Origin: an uncultured Prevotellaceae bacterium
GTDB lineage: Bacteria > Bacteroidota > Bacteroidia > Bacteroidales > Bacteroidaceae
Direction: 5' to 3'
Length of the DNA: 20,795 bases
Assembly (NCBI GenBank): GCA_902775075.1
Contig: CACYKX010000052.1
Coordinates: 1-20,795, forward strand
This document shows positions 1 through 8,363 of this stretch, piece by piece. The notes beneath the pieces were generated by a model that saw nothing but the letters and a program-made list of their open reading frames with translations, had not been told where the DNA came from and searched no databases. Positions within the stretch are counted from its first letter, which is position 1; each line of letters starts with the position of its first letter. The position numbers and the translations under genes were made by a program.

Positions 1-89
1 AACGTTAAATATTTTAATGTAACGAAATAGACATGATATACACACAAAAACCTACTTAACAAATATTAACCGAGGGTTAAGAACTATAA

Positions 90-121
90 TTTGGCTTATT
101 CATCGAATTGTAGTATTTTTG
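90..121 (+). promoter_or_regulatory. Bacteroidota-type promoter for the seven-gene operon
   Basis: A TTTG element at 90-93 is followed after exactly 20 bases by TATTTTTG at 114-121. This fits the Bacteroidota -33/-7 consensus (TTTG, about 19-21 bases, TAnnTTTG). The ATG of the metalloprotease gene lies 22 bases downstream, so the leader would be very short. No other promoter of this quality was noticed before the terminator at 8770-8808, because the genes that follow have almost no spacing. The call rests on motif match and spacing only. Confidence 0.72.
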
Positions 122-143
122 CAAATATATAATAAGGTAAGTA

Positions 144-1337
144 ATGAAGAATTATATCAATATAGCATTCCTACTATTCTCACTAACATTCGTAGGATGT
201 AGTAGTGAGAAAGAAATAGAAAACTATTACAACGCCAGCAACTTCACAAAAGAGATTGATCTCAATTATGATCAAGATAGAGATAGCGATACCAATATTA
301 CAGACAACTACAGATATCAACTTCCTGTAATATTCCATATCTTCTATTTCAAAGACCTTGACGATCGCGATTTGAATAAAATAAAAAATACCTATGACAT
401 CTCACGCATAGCCTATATCCTCAAAAATGTCAACGATTTGTGGAAAGGGCTCTACGATTCTGAGTCAAAAGGAAGAGACATGGGAGTAGACTTCGTTTTG
501 GCTACACATAACGAGAAGGGGGAAAAACTAAAATACCCGGGCATTGAATATGTAGAATGGACTGGCGACTCCATCAATCCTCAAGACTTCATGAAATGGA
601 ATAAGAAAGGGAGAAGTCCATACACCAGTTACATTTGGGAACCGAATGACTATATCAATATCATGCTTTATCCATTCAAGTCTGACAACAATGATAAAGC
701 TATAACTTTAGGAATCTCTCATCTACCATACAACGCAAGCGGACATGAGTTGGAAGGCCTTAAAGCCACGGATAAAACGTTCATAACCAAATCAAATCTC
801 GCATTTCCTTATTGTGTATCCATCAACGAATGCTATGCTAGTGCCAAATATGACTCTAAACGTTATATCGCATTTTTAGGAAGAGACAGATACAATTCTA
901 GTATGGTTGATGTAAGTTCTACATTAGCCCATGAACTGGGACATTACCTCGGTTTACTTCATGTCTTTACAGAAAAAGACAATGGGGAATATGCAGATGA
1001 TTGCAAAGATACCGATTATTGTGAAGATACGCCGACATACAATAAACTTGAATACGACAAATGGCTTACTGAATATCTGAAAATGCCGGAAATATCATTC
1101 ACAAAAGCTATTAAACGAACAAACTGCGAAGGAGAAGATTTTGATTCGCATAACATAATGGATTATTCTGTAACCTGTGCAGACAGAATTACAGAAGATC
1201 AGCACAAACGCATCAGAAACGTTCTATACTATAGTCCTCTCATTCCTGGACCAAAGAAGAACAAAATTTCTTCTGCAAAGACAAGAGCATCTTACAGCGA
1301 TGAGATCATCAATTTACCAATAATGATTAGAAAATAA
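144..1337 (+). CDS. Zinc-dependent metalloprotease lipoprotein (M43 pappalysin-like, BF0631-type)
   Basis: A 397-residue lipoprotein with a predicted zinc protease domain. An N-terminal hydrophobic segment ends in a lipobox with Cys19, followed by Ser-Ser-Glu-Lys-Glu, an acidic/charged stretch resembling Bacteroidota surface-export signals. The metzincin motif HELGHYLGLLH starts at His263 (ligands His263, His267, His273; catalytic Glu264). A Met-turn at Met339 sits in an NIMDYSV context, as in M43 peptidases. Cysteines between 287 and 345 probably form disulfides. This matches my memory of the Bacteroidales 'zinc-dependent metalloproteinase lipoprotein, BF0631 family', but the substrate is unknown. 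It is the first gene of the operon, with aroA starting 2 bases after its stop. The fold and chemistry are secure; surface location is inferred. Confidence 0.85.
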   Translation: MKNYINIAFLLFSLTFVGCSSEKEIENYYNASNFTKEIDLNYDQDRDSDTNITDNYRYQLPVIFHIFYFKDLDDRDLNKIKNTYDISRIAYILKNVNDLWKGLYDSESKGRDMGVDFVLATHNEKGEKLKYPGIEYVEWTGDSINPQDFMKWNKKGRSPYTSYIWEPNDYINIMLYPFKSDNNDKAITLGISHLPYNASGHELEGLKATDKTFITKSNLAFPYCVSINECYASAKYDSKRYIAFLGRDRYNSSMVDVSSTLAHELGHYLGLLHVFTEKDNGEYADDCKDTDYCEDTPTYNKLEYDKWLTEYLKMPEISFTKAIKRTNCEGEDFDSHNIMDYSVTCADRITEDQHKRIRNVLYYSPLIPGPKKNKISSAKTRASYSDEIINLPIMIRK

Positions 1338-1339
1338 AA

Positions 1340-2590
1340 ATGACATACATTATCACAGCACCAGAGCAGATTAATACAAGTATTAAATTACCCGCATCAA
1401 AGAGTATTAGTAATCGAGCTCTTATCATACATGCGATTGCCAAAGGAAAAATCATTCCACAAAATCTTAGCAACTGTGATGATACAGAAGTGATCATCAA
1501 CGCTTTGAAAAATATGCCCGAGGTCATAGATATCAAAGCGGCAGGAACAGCAATGAGATTCACTACAGCCTATCTAGCAACAAAGGATGGAGAGGAGCAT
1601 ACCATCACTGGAACAGAAAGAATGAAACACCGTCCAATAGCTGTATTGGTAGATGCACTACGATATCTTGGTGCTGAAATAGAATATACGGGAGAAGAAG
1701 GTTTCCCTCCACTCCATATCAAAGGCAAGAAACTGGAAGGTGGCCATCTTGAGGTTCCAGGAAACATCAGCTCTCAATTTATTTCTGCTTTATTAATGGT
1801 CGGTCCGGTCTTAGAGAATGGACTCGAGCTGAAATTAACGGGAGATATCATCTCACGTCCATACATCGACTTGACTTTATGGACAATGAGAGAGTTTGGG
1901 GCTGAAGCAGACTGGACAGATGTCGACACCGTCACTATCAAACCTACTCTATATCAGGATCGAGAATATCTCATAGAAAATGATTGGAGCGCCGCTTCTT
2001 ATTGGTATGAGATTCTGGCCCTTTCTAACGACACAAATTCCTGTATAAAACTGGAAGGATTGATGGATGGATCTAAACAAGGAGATTCTGTATTGAGATA
2101 CATCTTCAGCCTTCTCGGTATAAAGACGACTTTTGCAAGCAAACAGCAAGGGAAGCCAACGACCGTTACACTTAAAAAGCATAAATGTATGTTGCCAAGG
2201 CTCGATTACGACTTTACGGGTTCTCCGGATCTTGCACAAACCTTCGTCGTATGTTGTTGCGAAATGGGAATACCTTTCAAATTCACAGGATTGGTAACTC
2301 TAAAGATAAAAGAGACTGACAGAATAGAAGCGTTGAAAAACGAATTAAAGAAACTGGGATTCGTTATTCATGATGAGAACAACAACACTCTCTTCTGGGA
2401 TGGTGAAAGATGTACTCCTACCAACCAACCTATCGAAACGTATGAAGACCATCGTATGGCATTGGCCTTTGCCCCTACGGCTTTCCATCATCAAGGACTG
2501 GAAATCAATCATCCGGAAGTAGTAAGTAAATCTTATCCGCAATATTGGGAGGATTTGGAAAAGGCAGGATTCATAATAAACAAGAAATAA
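1340..2590 (+). CDS. aroA: 3-phosphoshikimate 1-carboxyvinyltransferase (EPSP synthase)
   Basis: This cytosolic enzyme transfers the enolpyruvyl group from phosphoenolpyruvate to shikimate 3-phosphate, the sixth step of the shikimate pathway to chorismate. At 416 residues it has normal family length. Visible signatures are the N-terminal PASKSISNRALI with Lys21 and Arg26, GTAMRF at 69-74, GNISSQ near 141, the catalytic Asp297 in SPDLAQ, KETDR at 324-328 with Glu325, and DHRMALAFAP from Asp370. Phe74 sits where the E. coli enzyme has a proline after GTAMR; I do not know whether that affects inhibitor binding. It lies between a lipoprotein protease and a membrane protein with 1-2 base gaps, so it is co-transcribed with genes of unrelated function. 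No other shikimate gene is in the window. Confidence 0.96.
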   Translation: MTYIITAPEQINTSIKLPASKSISNRALIIHAIAKGKIIPQNLSNCDDTEVIINALKNMPEVIDIKAAGTAMRFTTAYLATKDGEEHTITGTERMKHRPIAVLVDALRYLGAEIEYTGEEGFPPLHIKGKKLEGGHLEVPGNISSQFISALLMVGPVLENGLELKLTGDIISRPYIDLTLWTMREFGAEADWTDVDTVTIKPTLYQDREYLIENDWSAASYWYEILALSNDTNSCIKLEGLMDGSKQGDSVLRYIFSLLGIKTTFASKQQGKPTTVTLKKHKCMLPRLDYDFTGSPDLAQTFVVCCCEMGIPFKFTGLVTLKIKETDRIEALKNELKKLGFVIHDENNNTLFWDGERCTPTNQPIETYEDHRMALAFAPTAFHHQGLEINHPEVVSKSYPQYWEDLEKAGFIINKK

Positions 2591-2591
2591 T

Positions 2592-2981
2592 ATGTTATAT
2601 CTCATTATAGCCATCATCGCCCTAGGGTTAGTTACAGCCATCATCGCCCTTTTCTCTTCAAAAAAAAATGGAGAGCCAGACGTTGTACACGCCACAACAT
2701 CCGACTGTACGACATGCAATGGAACAGATGCTAGATGTGAGCAAGAATGTATGATGGAGGCTTCGGTTAAGGAAATAGAATATTATGATGATGAAGAGTT
2801 AGACGATTTTATCGGCCGACCTTCTGATTCATATACAGAAGAGGAAGTGGAGAAATTCTCCGAAGTTTTATATACAATGAAACAGGAAGATGTTGCAGGT
2901 TGGAACAGAAGTCTGCTGCTAAGAGGCATAAACATCCCTGACCAACTAAAGGATGAACTTGTTATGCTAATAAAAGGATAG
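2592..2981 (+). CDS. Small Cys-rich single-pass membrane protein, function unknown
   Basis: A 129-residue protein that I do not recognise by function. Residues 1-22 form one hydrophobic helix with a short Lys-Lys stop, so the rest probably faces the cytoplasm. A cysteine cluster follows at Cys39, Cys42, Cys49 and Cys53 (CX2C, six residues, CX3C), a pattern suited to a zinc or iron-sulfur site. It resembles the short FeoB-associated Cys-rich membrane proteins, but this protein is longer. The C-terminal half is acidic (a DDEELDD run near residue 70) and ends in a likely helical region with NRSLLLRGINIP. The reading frame starts 1 base after aroA's stop, and the metal permease gene follows after 5 bases. 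That context and the cysteines suggest a metal-linked role, which is inference. Confidence 0.72.
   Translation: MLYLIIAIIALGLVTAIIALFSSKKNGEPDVVHATTSDCTTCNGTDARCEQECMMEASVKEIEYYDDEELDDFIGRPSDSYTEEEVEKFSEVLYTMKQEDVAGWNRSLLLRGINIPDQLKDELVMLIKG
2609..2650 (+). repeat. 15-bp direct repeat, period 27, in the membrane helix coding region
   Basis: The sequence AGCCATCATCGCCCT occurs at 2609-2623 and again at 2636-2650. The 27-base period is in frame and encodes two similar Ala-Ile-Ile-Ala-Leu segments of the transmembrane helix. Loss or gain of a unit would change helix length without a frameshift. It may simply reflect helix composition. Confidence 0.6.
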
Positions 2982-2986
2982 AAACG

Positions 2987-3802
2987 ATGATAGACATCCT
3001 ACAATACACTTTTTTTCAGAATGCACTTATTGGCTCATTGATGGCTAGCATTCTGTGTGGCTTTATAGGTACATATATCGTAACCCGCCGACTGGTATTC
3101 ATCAGTGGAGGGATAACTCATGCTTCTTTCGGAGGCATTGGCTTAGGAGTATTTTTTGGTATCAATCCCATCATCTCTGGCATGTTATTCTCTGTACTAA
3201 GTGCTTTCGGCATCCAATGGATATCACATCATGGTGACATCCGAGAAGACTCTGCTATCGCCGTATTCTGGACCTTAGGAATGAGCATCGGTATCATCTG
3301 TTGCTTTATGTCACCGGAATTTATTCCCGACCTTCCGTCTTTTCTTTTCGGAAGTATCCTGACGATAGAAAAGACTGACTTATGGATTTTGGGCATACTC
3401 ACACTCATAGTAGCTCTAACGTTCTGCTTCTTCTTGAGACCTATTCAAAGCATCGCCTTTGACGAAACTTTCGCACGATCACAGAAATTACCGGTCACTT
3501 TCATAGAATACGCTATGATGGCATTCATCGCTTTATCTATCGTTTCTACTTTGAGAATGGTCGGCATCGTGCTCGCCATCAGCCTTCTGACGATTCCACA
3601 GATGACGGCGAACTTGTTCACGTTCTCGTGGAAGAGAATGATTTCGCTAAGTATTCTAATCGGATGGATAGACTGTCTACTAGGGTTATCTGTCAGTTAT
3701 CAACTGGATGTGCCATCGGGAGCTTCTATCATCTTCTGTAGCGTCGTAGTATATTCCATTTGTAAATTAGCACAAAAGATATCCATTAAGCAACCATCTT
3801 GA
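2987..3802 (+). CDS. Metal ABC transporter permease, ZnuB/MntB (ABC-3) family
   Basis: A 271-residue polytopic inner-membrane protein, with about eight hydrophobic segments, of the ABC-3 permease family that carries Zn2+ or Mn2+ through an ABC importer. The family signature is visible near residues 34-52 (RRLVFISGGITHASFGGIGLG region). The second conserved segment (STLRMVGIVLAISLLTIP, about 187-204) also fits. Length is normal. Zinc against manganese cannot be decided from sequence, so no symbol is given. No ATPase or solute-binding partner is encoded in the window, so partners must lie elsewhere. The stop overlaps the next gene's TTG start in a TTGA arrangement, suggesting translational coupling. 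Confidence 0.88.
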   Translation: MIDILQYTFFQNALIGSLMASILCGFIGTYIVTRRLVFISGGITHASFGGIGLGVFFGINPIISGMLFSVLSAFGIQWISHHGDIREDSAIAVFWTLGMSIGIICCFMSPEFIPDLPSFLFGSILTIEKTDLWILGILTLIVALTFCFFLRPIQSIAFDETFARSQKLPVTFIEYAMMAFIALSIVSTLRMVGIVLAISLLTIPQMTANLFTFSWKRMISLSILIGWIDCLLGLSVSYQLDVPSGASIIFCSVVVYSICKLAQKISIKQPS

Positions 3803-6780
3803 GGAACAACGTTTTTTTAAAACTATTACTACCTGTATTTATCGGAGGTCTGATCATATCAGGTTGTTCTACGCAGAAAAATACTGCGCAAAGCCGATGG
3901 TGGCATTCCTTCATGACAAAATATAATACTTATTACAACGGAAAGCTTGCTTACATTGATGGTTCACTGGAAAAGGAAGAAGGCAACAAGGATAACTTCA
4001 CAGAACTTCTGCCTCTCTATACCGTTAACAACAAAAACAGTAAGTCGCTGGGGGCTTCGAATTTCCAAAAGGCTATAGAAAAATGTCAGAAGGCAATACA
4101 ACTGCATAGCATTCATCGCCGACCAATATGGAACAAAAACAGAAAGAAAAGCATCAAAGACAAAGAATGGCTCAATAGAAAGGAGTATAATCCTTCTTTA
4201 TGGAAGGCATGGATGTTGATGGGACGGTCGCAATTCCACATGGGAGCTTTCGAAGATGCTGCTTCTACATTTTCGTATATGAGTCGTCTATACGTTACCC
4301 AACCGGTCATCTATGGAAAGGCTCGTGCATGGCTTGCGAAATCATACATAGAACAAGGGTTGATGTATGATGCCGAAGATGTCATCAAGGATATGTACAG
4401 AGACTCCGTTGATTGGCGTGCCCAAAAGGAATGGGATTACACTTTGGCAGATTACTATATTCACACAGGCGAATATGCAAAAGCCATTCCATATATGAGA
4501 AAGGTTGTGGCTCATGAAATGAGAAACAAACAGAAAGCCCGCGAATGGTTTATTATCGGTCAGTTGGAAGCTGCTCTTTCGCATCATCCGGAGGCTTATA
4601 AAGCTTTTAAGCATGTTATCAGACTGAATCCTCCTTACGATTTGGAGTTTAATGCGCGTATCGCAATGACCGAAGTATTGGCCTCTAGTCAGACCTCTAA
4701 GATGACAAATAGATTATACCGGATGGCTGAATCTGATAACAATAAGGAATATCTTGATCAGATCTATTATGCTATCGGAAACATATTTCTTGCTAAGAAG
4801 GATACGGCAAAGGCCATACAGGCCTATGAACTTGGTAACACTTCTTCGGTAAGAAATGGTATAGAGAAAGGAACTCTCCTACTCCATCTTGGTAACCTTT
4901 ATTGGACAAAAGAAAAATACGGGGATGCTAGGAGATGCCTTCGGGATGTCTTCGGGATGTTAGACCAAGAACATCCTGAATATGAAAAAATTTCGGAGAG
5001 ATCTAGAATCTTGGATGAGTTAGTTCCTTATATTGAAGCAATACACCTTCAGGATTCCATACAAGGACTAGCTGCTATGCCTGAAAAGGACAGAAATGTT
5101 GCTATCGACCGCGTAATTGCTGAATATAAGAAGAGAACAAAACGTATTGAGGAGGATATACCAACCGTTCTTCCGACAAATAACATAAATGGTTTATATT
5201 CTCAAAGCATTAGCCAAAACCAAGAGAACAACAGTTTATGGTATTTTTATAATCCGACTGCCGTTGCACAGGGAAAGATAACATTTCAAAAGATATGGGG
5301 TAAAAGGGAAAATATAGATCATTGGCAACGTTCCAACACGACTGTCGTCAGCACCGATCCGATGATACAAAACAAACAGGAAGAACTATATGTTTCCCCA
5401 TCTCATCAGGAGACTATTCGTGAGAACAATAATATGAACGATTCTCTTAATCCGCTCAAACGGGCATATTATTTGGCACAGATTCCTTTTAGCAAGGAAC
5501 AAAAGGAGGCTAGTAATAAGATTATAGAGGATGCTCTTTATCATGCAGGTATTATCTTCAAAGACGAGCTCAATAATCTTAACAAGAGCGAAAAATATCT
5601 AGTACGACTTGTTTCTGATTATCCGAATTATGAGAAAATCGATGATGCTTACTATAATTTATTCCTGCTATATTCGCAGAAAAAAGAAGACGGAAAAGCT
5701 CGTTACTATTCTAACGCTTTAAAGCGTAACTGCCCAACGAGTGTTTGGACTGAGATTCTCTCGGACTCCAACTACATTCAGAATGCTCAAAAGGAAACGC
5801 TCTTGGAAGATTCTCTTTATGCAGTTACATATAATGCCTTCAAGGAGAATAGATATCAAGAAGTGACTTCTAATGCAGAATTCAGTAAGAAGAGATATCC
5901 GTTAGGTGCTAATCGCGATAAGTTTATTTTCATCGCCGGATTAAGCAAACTTAATTTCGGAGACTTGGAGGGATGCATGGATGACATGAAAGTCATCGTA
6001 GAGACCTATCCCAACAGCAGAATTAGTGAAATTGCGGGGATGATCATCAACGGCGTGAATAGTGGCAGAACTTTGAAAGGTGGTAAATTCGACATGAGCT
6101 CGCTTTGGAAACATCGATCTGAAACAACGAACGATAGCGACTCCATCACGAAACAGACGTTCATCAATAGTCGGGATATTGAGCATCTGTCTGTCATGGT
6201 ATACAATCCTGATTCCATCAACGAGGACCAGTTATTATTTGAGGTCGCAAAATTTAACTTCACAACTTATTTGGTCAGAAACTTTAATATCAGCATCAAA
6301 CCAGACAGGGGATTGCACAGAATGATTATAGATGGTTTCCAGAACTTCGATGAAGCTCTCCAGTATACAAGGGCTTTACGTCGTCATAAGGAAATTATGA
6401 GTCTATTAAAGAATAGTGATCTATTGGTCATCAGCAAAAAGAATTTAGACATAATCGGATCATCACTAAGCTACGAGGATTATAAGAGGTATTACACAAA
6501 GCACTTTGCTCCTCTGAAAATTAGCACTTTCAATCTCCTCAATGAGCCAACAGAAATCATAACAAATGACAAAGTCGGAACAACACAACCTACTGTTGAA
6601 GATATCGACCACATTCTTGATGGCGATACATTCATTGACATTCCTAAGAGTTCTGACGTAAACAATATAATAAATAAAAACAAGAAAAATGTAAAGTCAA
6701 CAACCAACAGTACAAAGGAAAAAGAGAAAGAAGTGATAAATAATTTCGAAGACGAATATTACGATTTGGAAGGATTTTAG
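3799..6780 (+). CDS. porW: PorW/SprE-like TPR lipoprotein
   Basis: A 993-residue lipoprotein rich in tetratricopeptide-like helical repeats. TTG at 3799 is the only usual start codon that keeps the signal peptide: the frame is closed by TAA at 3787-3789, and the next ATG lies past the lipobox at Cys23 (ISGC). After the lipid Cys comes a RWWHSFMTKYNTYYNG-type segment typical of PorW/SprE proteins, then TPR arrays at roughly 130-400 and 560-740. The C-terminal tail (about 950-993) is Lys/Asn/Glu-rich. In Porphyromonas and Flavobacterium this family is needed for type IX secretion and links the PorK/N ring to the Sov channel. Homologues also occur in Bacteroidota without type IX secretion, so the role here is open. 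The residues after Cys23 (STQKNTAQS) lack acidic charge, fitting a periplasm-facing protein. Confidence 0.78.
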   Translation: MRNNVFLKLLLPVFIGGLIISGCSTQKNTAQSRWWHSFMTKYNTYYNGKLAYIDGSLEKEEGNKDNFTELLPLYTVNNKNSKSLGASNFQKAIEKCQKAIQLHSIHRRPIWNKNRKKSIKDKEWLNRKEYNPSLWKAWMLMGRSQFHMGAFEDAASTFSYMSRLYVTQPVIYGKARAWLAKSYIEQGLMYDAEDVIKDMYRDSVDWRAQKEWDYTLADYYIHTGEYAKAIPYMRKVVAHEMRNKQKAREWFIIGQLEAALSHHPEAYKAFKHVIRLNPPYDLEFNARIAMTEVLASSQTSKMTNRLYRMAESDNNKEYLDQIYYAIGNIFLAKKDTAKAIQAYELGNTSSVRNGIEKGTLLLHLGNLYWTKEKYGDARRCLRDVFGMLDQEHPEYEKISERSRILDELVPYIEAIHLQDSIQGLAAMPEKDRNVAIDRVIAEYKKRTKRIEEDIPTVLPTNNINGLYSQSISQNQENNSLWYFYNPTAVAQGKITFQKIWGKRENIDHWQRSNTTVVSTDPMIQNKQEELYVSPSHQETIRENNNMNDSLNPLKRAYYLAQIPFSKEQKEASNKIIEDALYHAGIIFKDELNNLNKSEKYLVRLVSDYPNYEKIDDAYYNLFLLYSQKKEDGKARYYSNALKRNCPTSVWTEILSDSNYIQNAQKETLLEDSLYAVTYNAFKENRYQEVTSNAEFSKKRYPLGANRDKFIFIAGLSKLNFGDLEGCMDDMKVIVETYPNSRISEIAGMIINGVNSGRTLKGGKFDMSSLWKHRSETTNDSDSITKQTFINSRDIEHLSVMVYNPDSINEDQLLFEVAKFNFTTYLVRNFNISIKPDRGLHRMIIDGFQNFDEALQYTRALRRHKEIMSLLKNSDLLVISKKNLDIIGSSLSYEDYKRYYTKHFAPLKISTFNLLNEPTEIITNDKVGTTQPTVEDIDHILDGDTFIDIPKSSDVNNIINKNKKNVKSTTNSTKEKEKEVINNFEDEYYDLEGF
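4939..4960 (+). repeat. 11-bp tandem repeat inside the porW-like gene
   Basis: CTTCGGGATGT is repeated exactly at 4939-4949 and 4950-4960. Eleven is not a multiple of three, so loss or gain of one unit would frameshift the gene at about residue 385. In this copy the frame is open across it. Confidence 0.8.
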
Positions 6781-6782
6781 AT

Positions 6783-8363
6783 ATGAGTAATGGTTTAATT
6801 TTATGGGTAGATGATGAAGTTGAATTACTCAGAGCCCACATCATATTCCTTGAAAATAAAGGATATCACGTCACGACATCCAGTAATGGACCTGATGCCA
6901 TAGAACTATGTAGGCATCAGACCTTTGATTTGGTGTTATTAGACGAGATGATGCCTGGACTTGACGGACTGGAGACTCTACAGCAGATTAAAGAGATTCA
7001 ACCATCTACGCCTATTGTCATGTGCACCAAAAGTGAGGAAGAAAATATTATGGAACGAGCAATAGGTTCTAGAATTGCAGACTATCTTATCAAACCTGTC
7101 AACCCTAGTCAAGTTCTTCTCAGTCTCAAGAAAAATATCCATCGGAAGGAAATTATAACAGAGGTAACTCAAACCAGTTATCAACAAAGTTATCAACAGC
7201 TTGCTCAAAAGATAAACAGTTGCAACAATTATCGTGACTGGATGAGCTTGTATAAGCAACTTGTACATTGGGAACTTGAATTGAGCGACACAAATAGCTC
7301 TATGACAGAAATGCTCAGAATGCAAAAGGAAGAGGCTAACATCGGATTCGCTAAATATATCAAGAACAACTATGAGCATTGGATTGAGGAGATGGCTGCA
7401 TCACGGGAGGATGAGAATCGTCCTCTCATGAGTCCGGACATTTTCAAGAAAAAGATTTTTCCTCTCATGGACCATGGGGAGAAAGTTAACCTCGTTGTCC
7501 TCGATAATTTCAGATATGACCAATGGAAAGTCGTATCCCTGGAAATTGCTGACCTATTCGAAATAGAGGAAGACATGTATTTGAGTATCTTGCCAACAGC
7601 TACTCAATATGCCCGCAATGCCATATTCAGCGGTCTTATGCCAAAGAAGATTGCTGACTTATTCCCTAATTTCTGGGTAGACGAAAACCAAGAAGAGGGT
7701 AAAAACCTAAACGAGGAAAGTCTCATACAAACATTATTTGATAGATACAGGAAGAAATATACTTTCAGTTATCATAAAATAAATGATTCAATTGCTGCGG
7801 ACAGACTTATTGAACATATTAGGGAACTTGACAATAATGACCTCAACGTCATCGTTATCAATTTTATTGATATGCTTAGTCATGCACGAACAGAATCCAA
7901 AATGGTAAGAGAACTTGCTAATAACGAATCTGCATATCGTAGTATTACAAAAAGCTGGTTCCGACACTCTGCCATTGCTGACTTATTCTCCTTTTTGTCA
8001 CAATCCAAACATAAAGTTGTCTTTACTACAGACCATGGCTGTATTAGAGTAACCAAACCTATAAAGATTATAGGTGACAGAAACACGAATACAAACTTAA
8101 GATATAAATTCGGAAAGAATCTCAATTATAAGGCTAAGGATATCTATGCCATACAGAATCCTGAAAAAGTACTACTACCATCACCAAATATCAGTACTTC
8201 TTATGTATTTGCTACTGGGGATTATTTCTTAGCATATCCTAACAACTATAATTACTATGTATCCTATTATAAGGATACATTTCAACATGGAGGTATTTCC
8301 ATGGAAGAGATGCTGATTCCATTAGTTATATTGACTGCAAAGAATAAAAATAGAAAAATATGA
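6783..8363 (+). CDS. porX: Response regulator with PglZ/alkaline-phosphatase-like effector domain (PorX)
   Basis: A 526-residue cytoplasmic protein with a receiver domain (about 1-120), a helical linker (about 125-215) and an alkaline-phosphatase-superfamily (PglZ-type) domain to the end. The receiver has the acidic pair Asp10-Asp11, phosphoacceptor Asp54, Thr82 and Lys104. The effector domain shows the expected metal and catalytic set: Asp241 in VLDNFRYDQW, a nucleophile Thr at 272 or 274, Asp363 and His367 in NFIDMLSHAR, Asp417-His418 in TTDHG, and His502 in FQHGG. In P. gingivalis, PorX is a zinc-dependent phosphodiesterase acting on oligonucleotides, and controls type IX secretion with the kinase PorY and the sigma factor SigP. 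Neither partner is in the window. It starts 2 bases after the porW-like gene and shares an ATGA overlap with tsaE. Confidence 0.93.
   Translation: MSNGLILWVDDEVELLRAHIIFLENKGYHVTTSSNGPDAIELCRHQTFDLVLLDEMMPGLDGLETLQQIKEIQPSTPIVMCTKSEEENIMERAIGSRIADYLIKPVNPSQVLLSLKKNIHRKEIITEVTQTSYQQSYQQLAQKINSCNNYRDWMSLYKQLVHWELELSDTNSSMTEMLRMQKEEANIGFAKYIKNNYEHWIEEMAASREDENRPLMSPDIFKKKIFPLMDHGEKVNLVVLDNFRYDQWKVVSLEIADLFEIEEDMYLSILPTATQYARNAIFSGLMPKKIADLFPNFWVDENQEEGKNLNEESLIQTLFDRYRKKYTFSYHKINDSIAADRLIEHIRELDNNDLNVIVINFIDMLSHARTESKMVRELANNESAYRSITKSWFRHSAIADLFSFLSQSKHKVVFTTDHGCIRVTKPIKIIGDRNTNTNLRYKFGKNLNYKAKDIYAIQNPEKVLLPSPNISTSYVFATGDYFLAYPNNYNYYVSYYKDTFQHGGISMEEMLIPLVILTAKNKNRKI
7176..7199 (+). repeat. 12-bp tandem repeat in the porX linker
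   Basis: AGTTATCAACAA at 7176-7187 is followed by AGTTATCAACAG at 7188-7199. The unit is in frame and encodes Ser-Tyr-Gln-Gln twice, at the start of the linker between the receiver and phosphatase domains. Copy-number change would alter linker length by four residues and keep the frame. Confidence 0.75.

Noticed and set aside
66..80. TTAACC-GAG-GGTTAA short inverted repeat before the first promoter
   Set aside because: A 6-bp stem is too weak for a terminator and too common in AT-rich DNA to call an operator without comparison.
7176..7199. Two TTATCAACA words resembling DnaA boxes
   Set aside because: Each differs from TTATCCACA, both fall within a coding tandem repeat, and there is no origin context.
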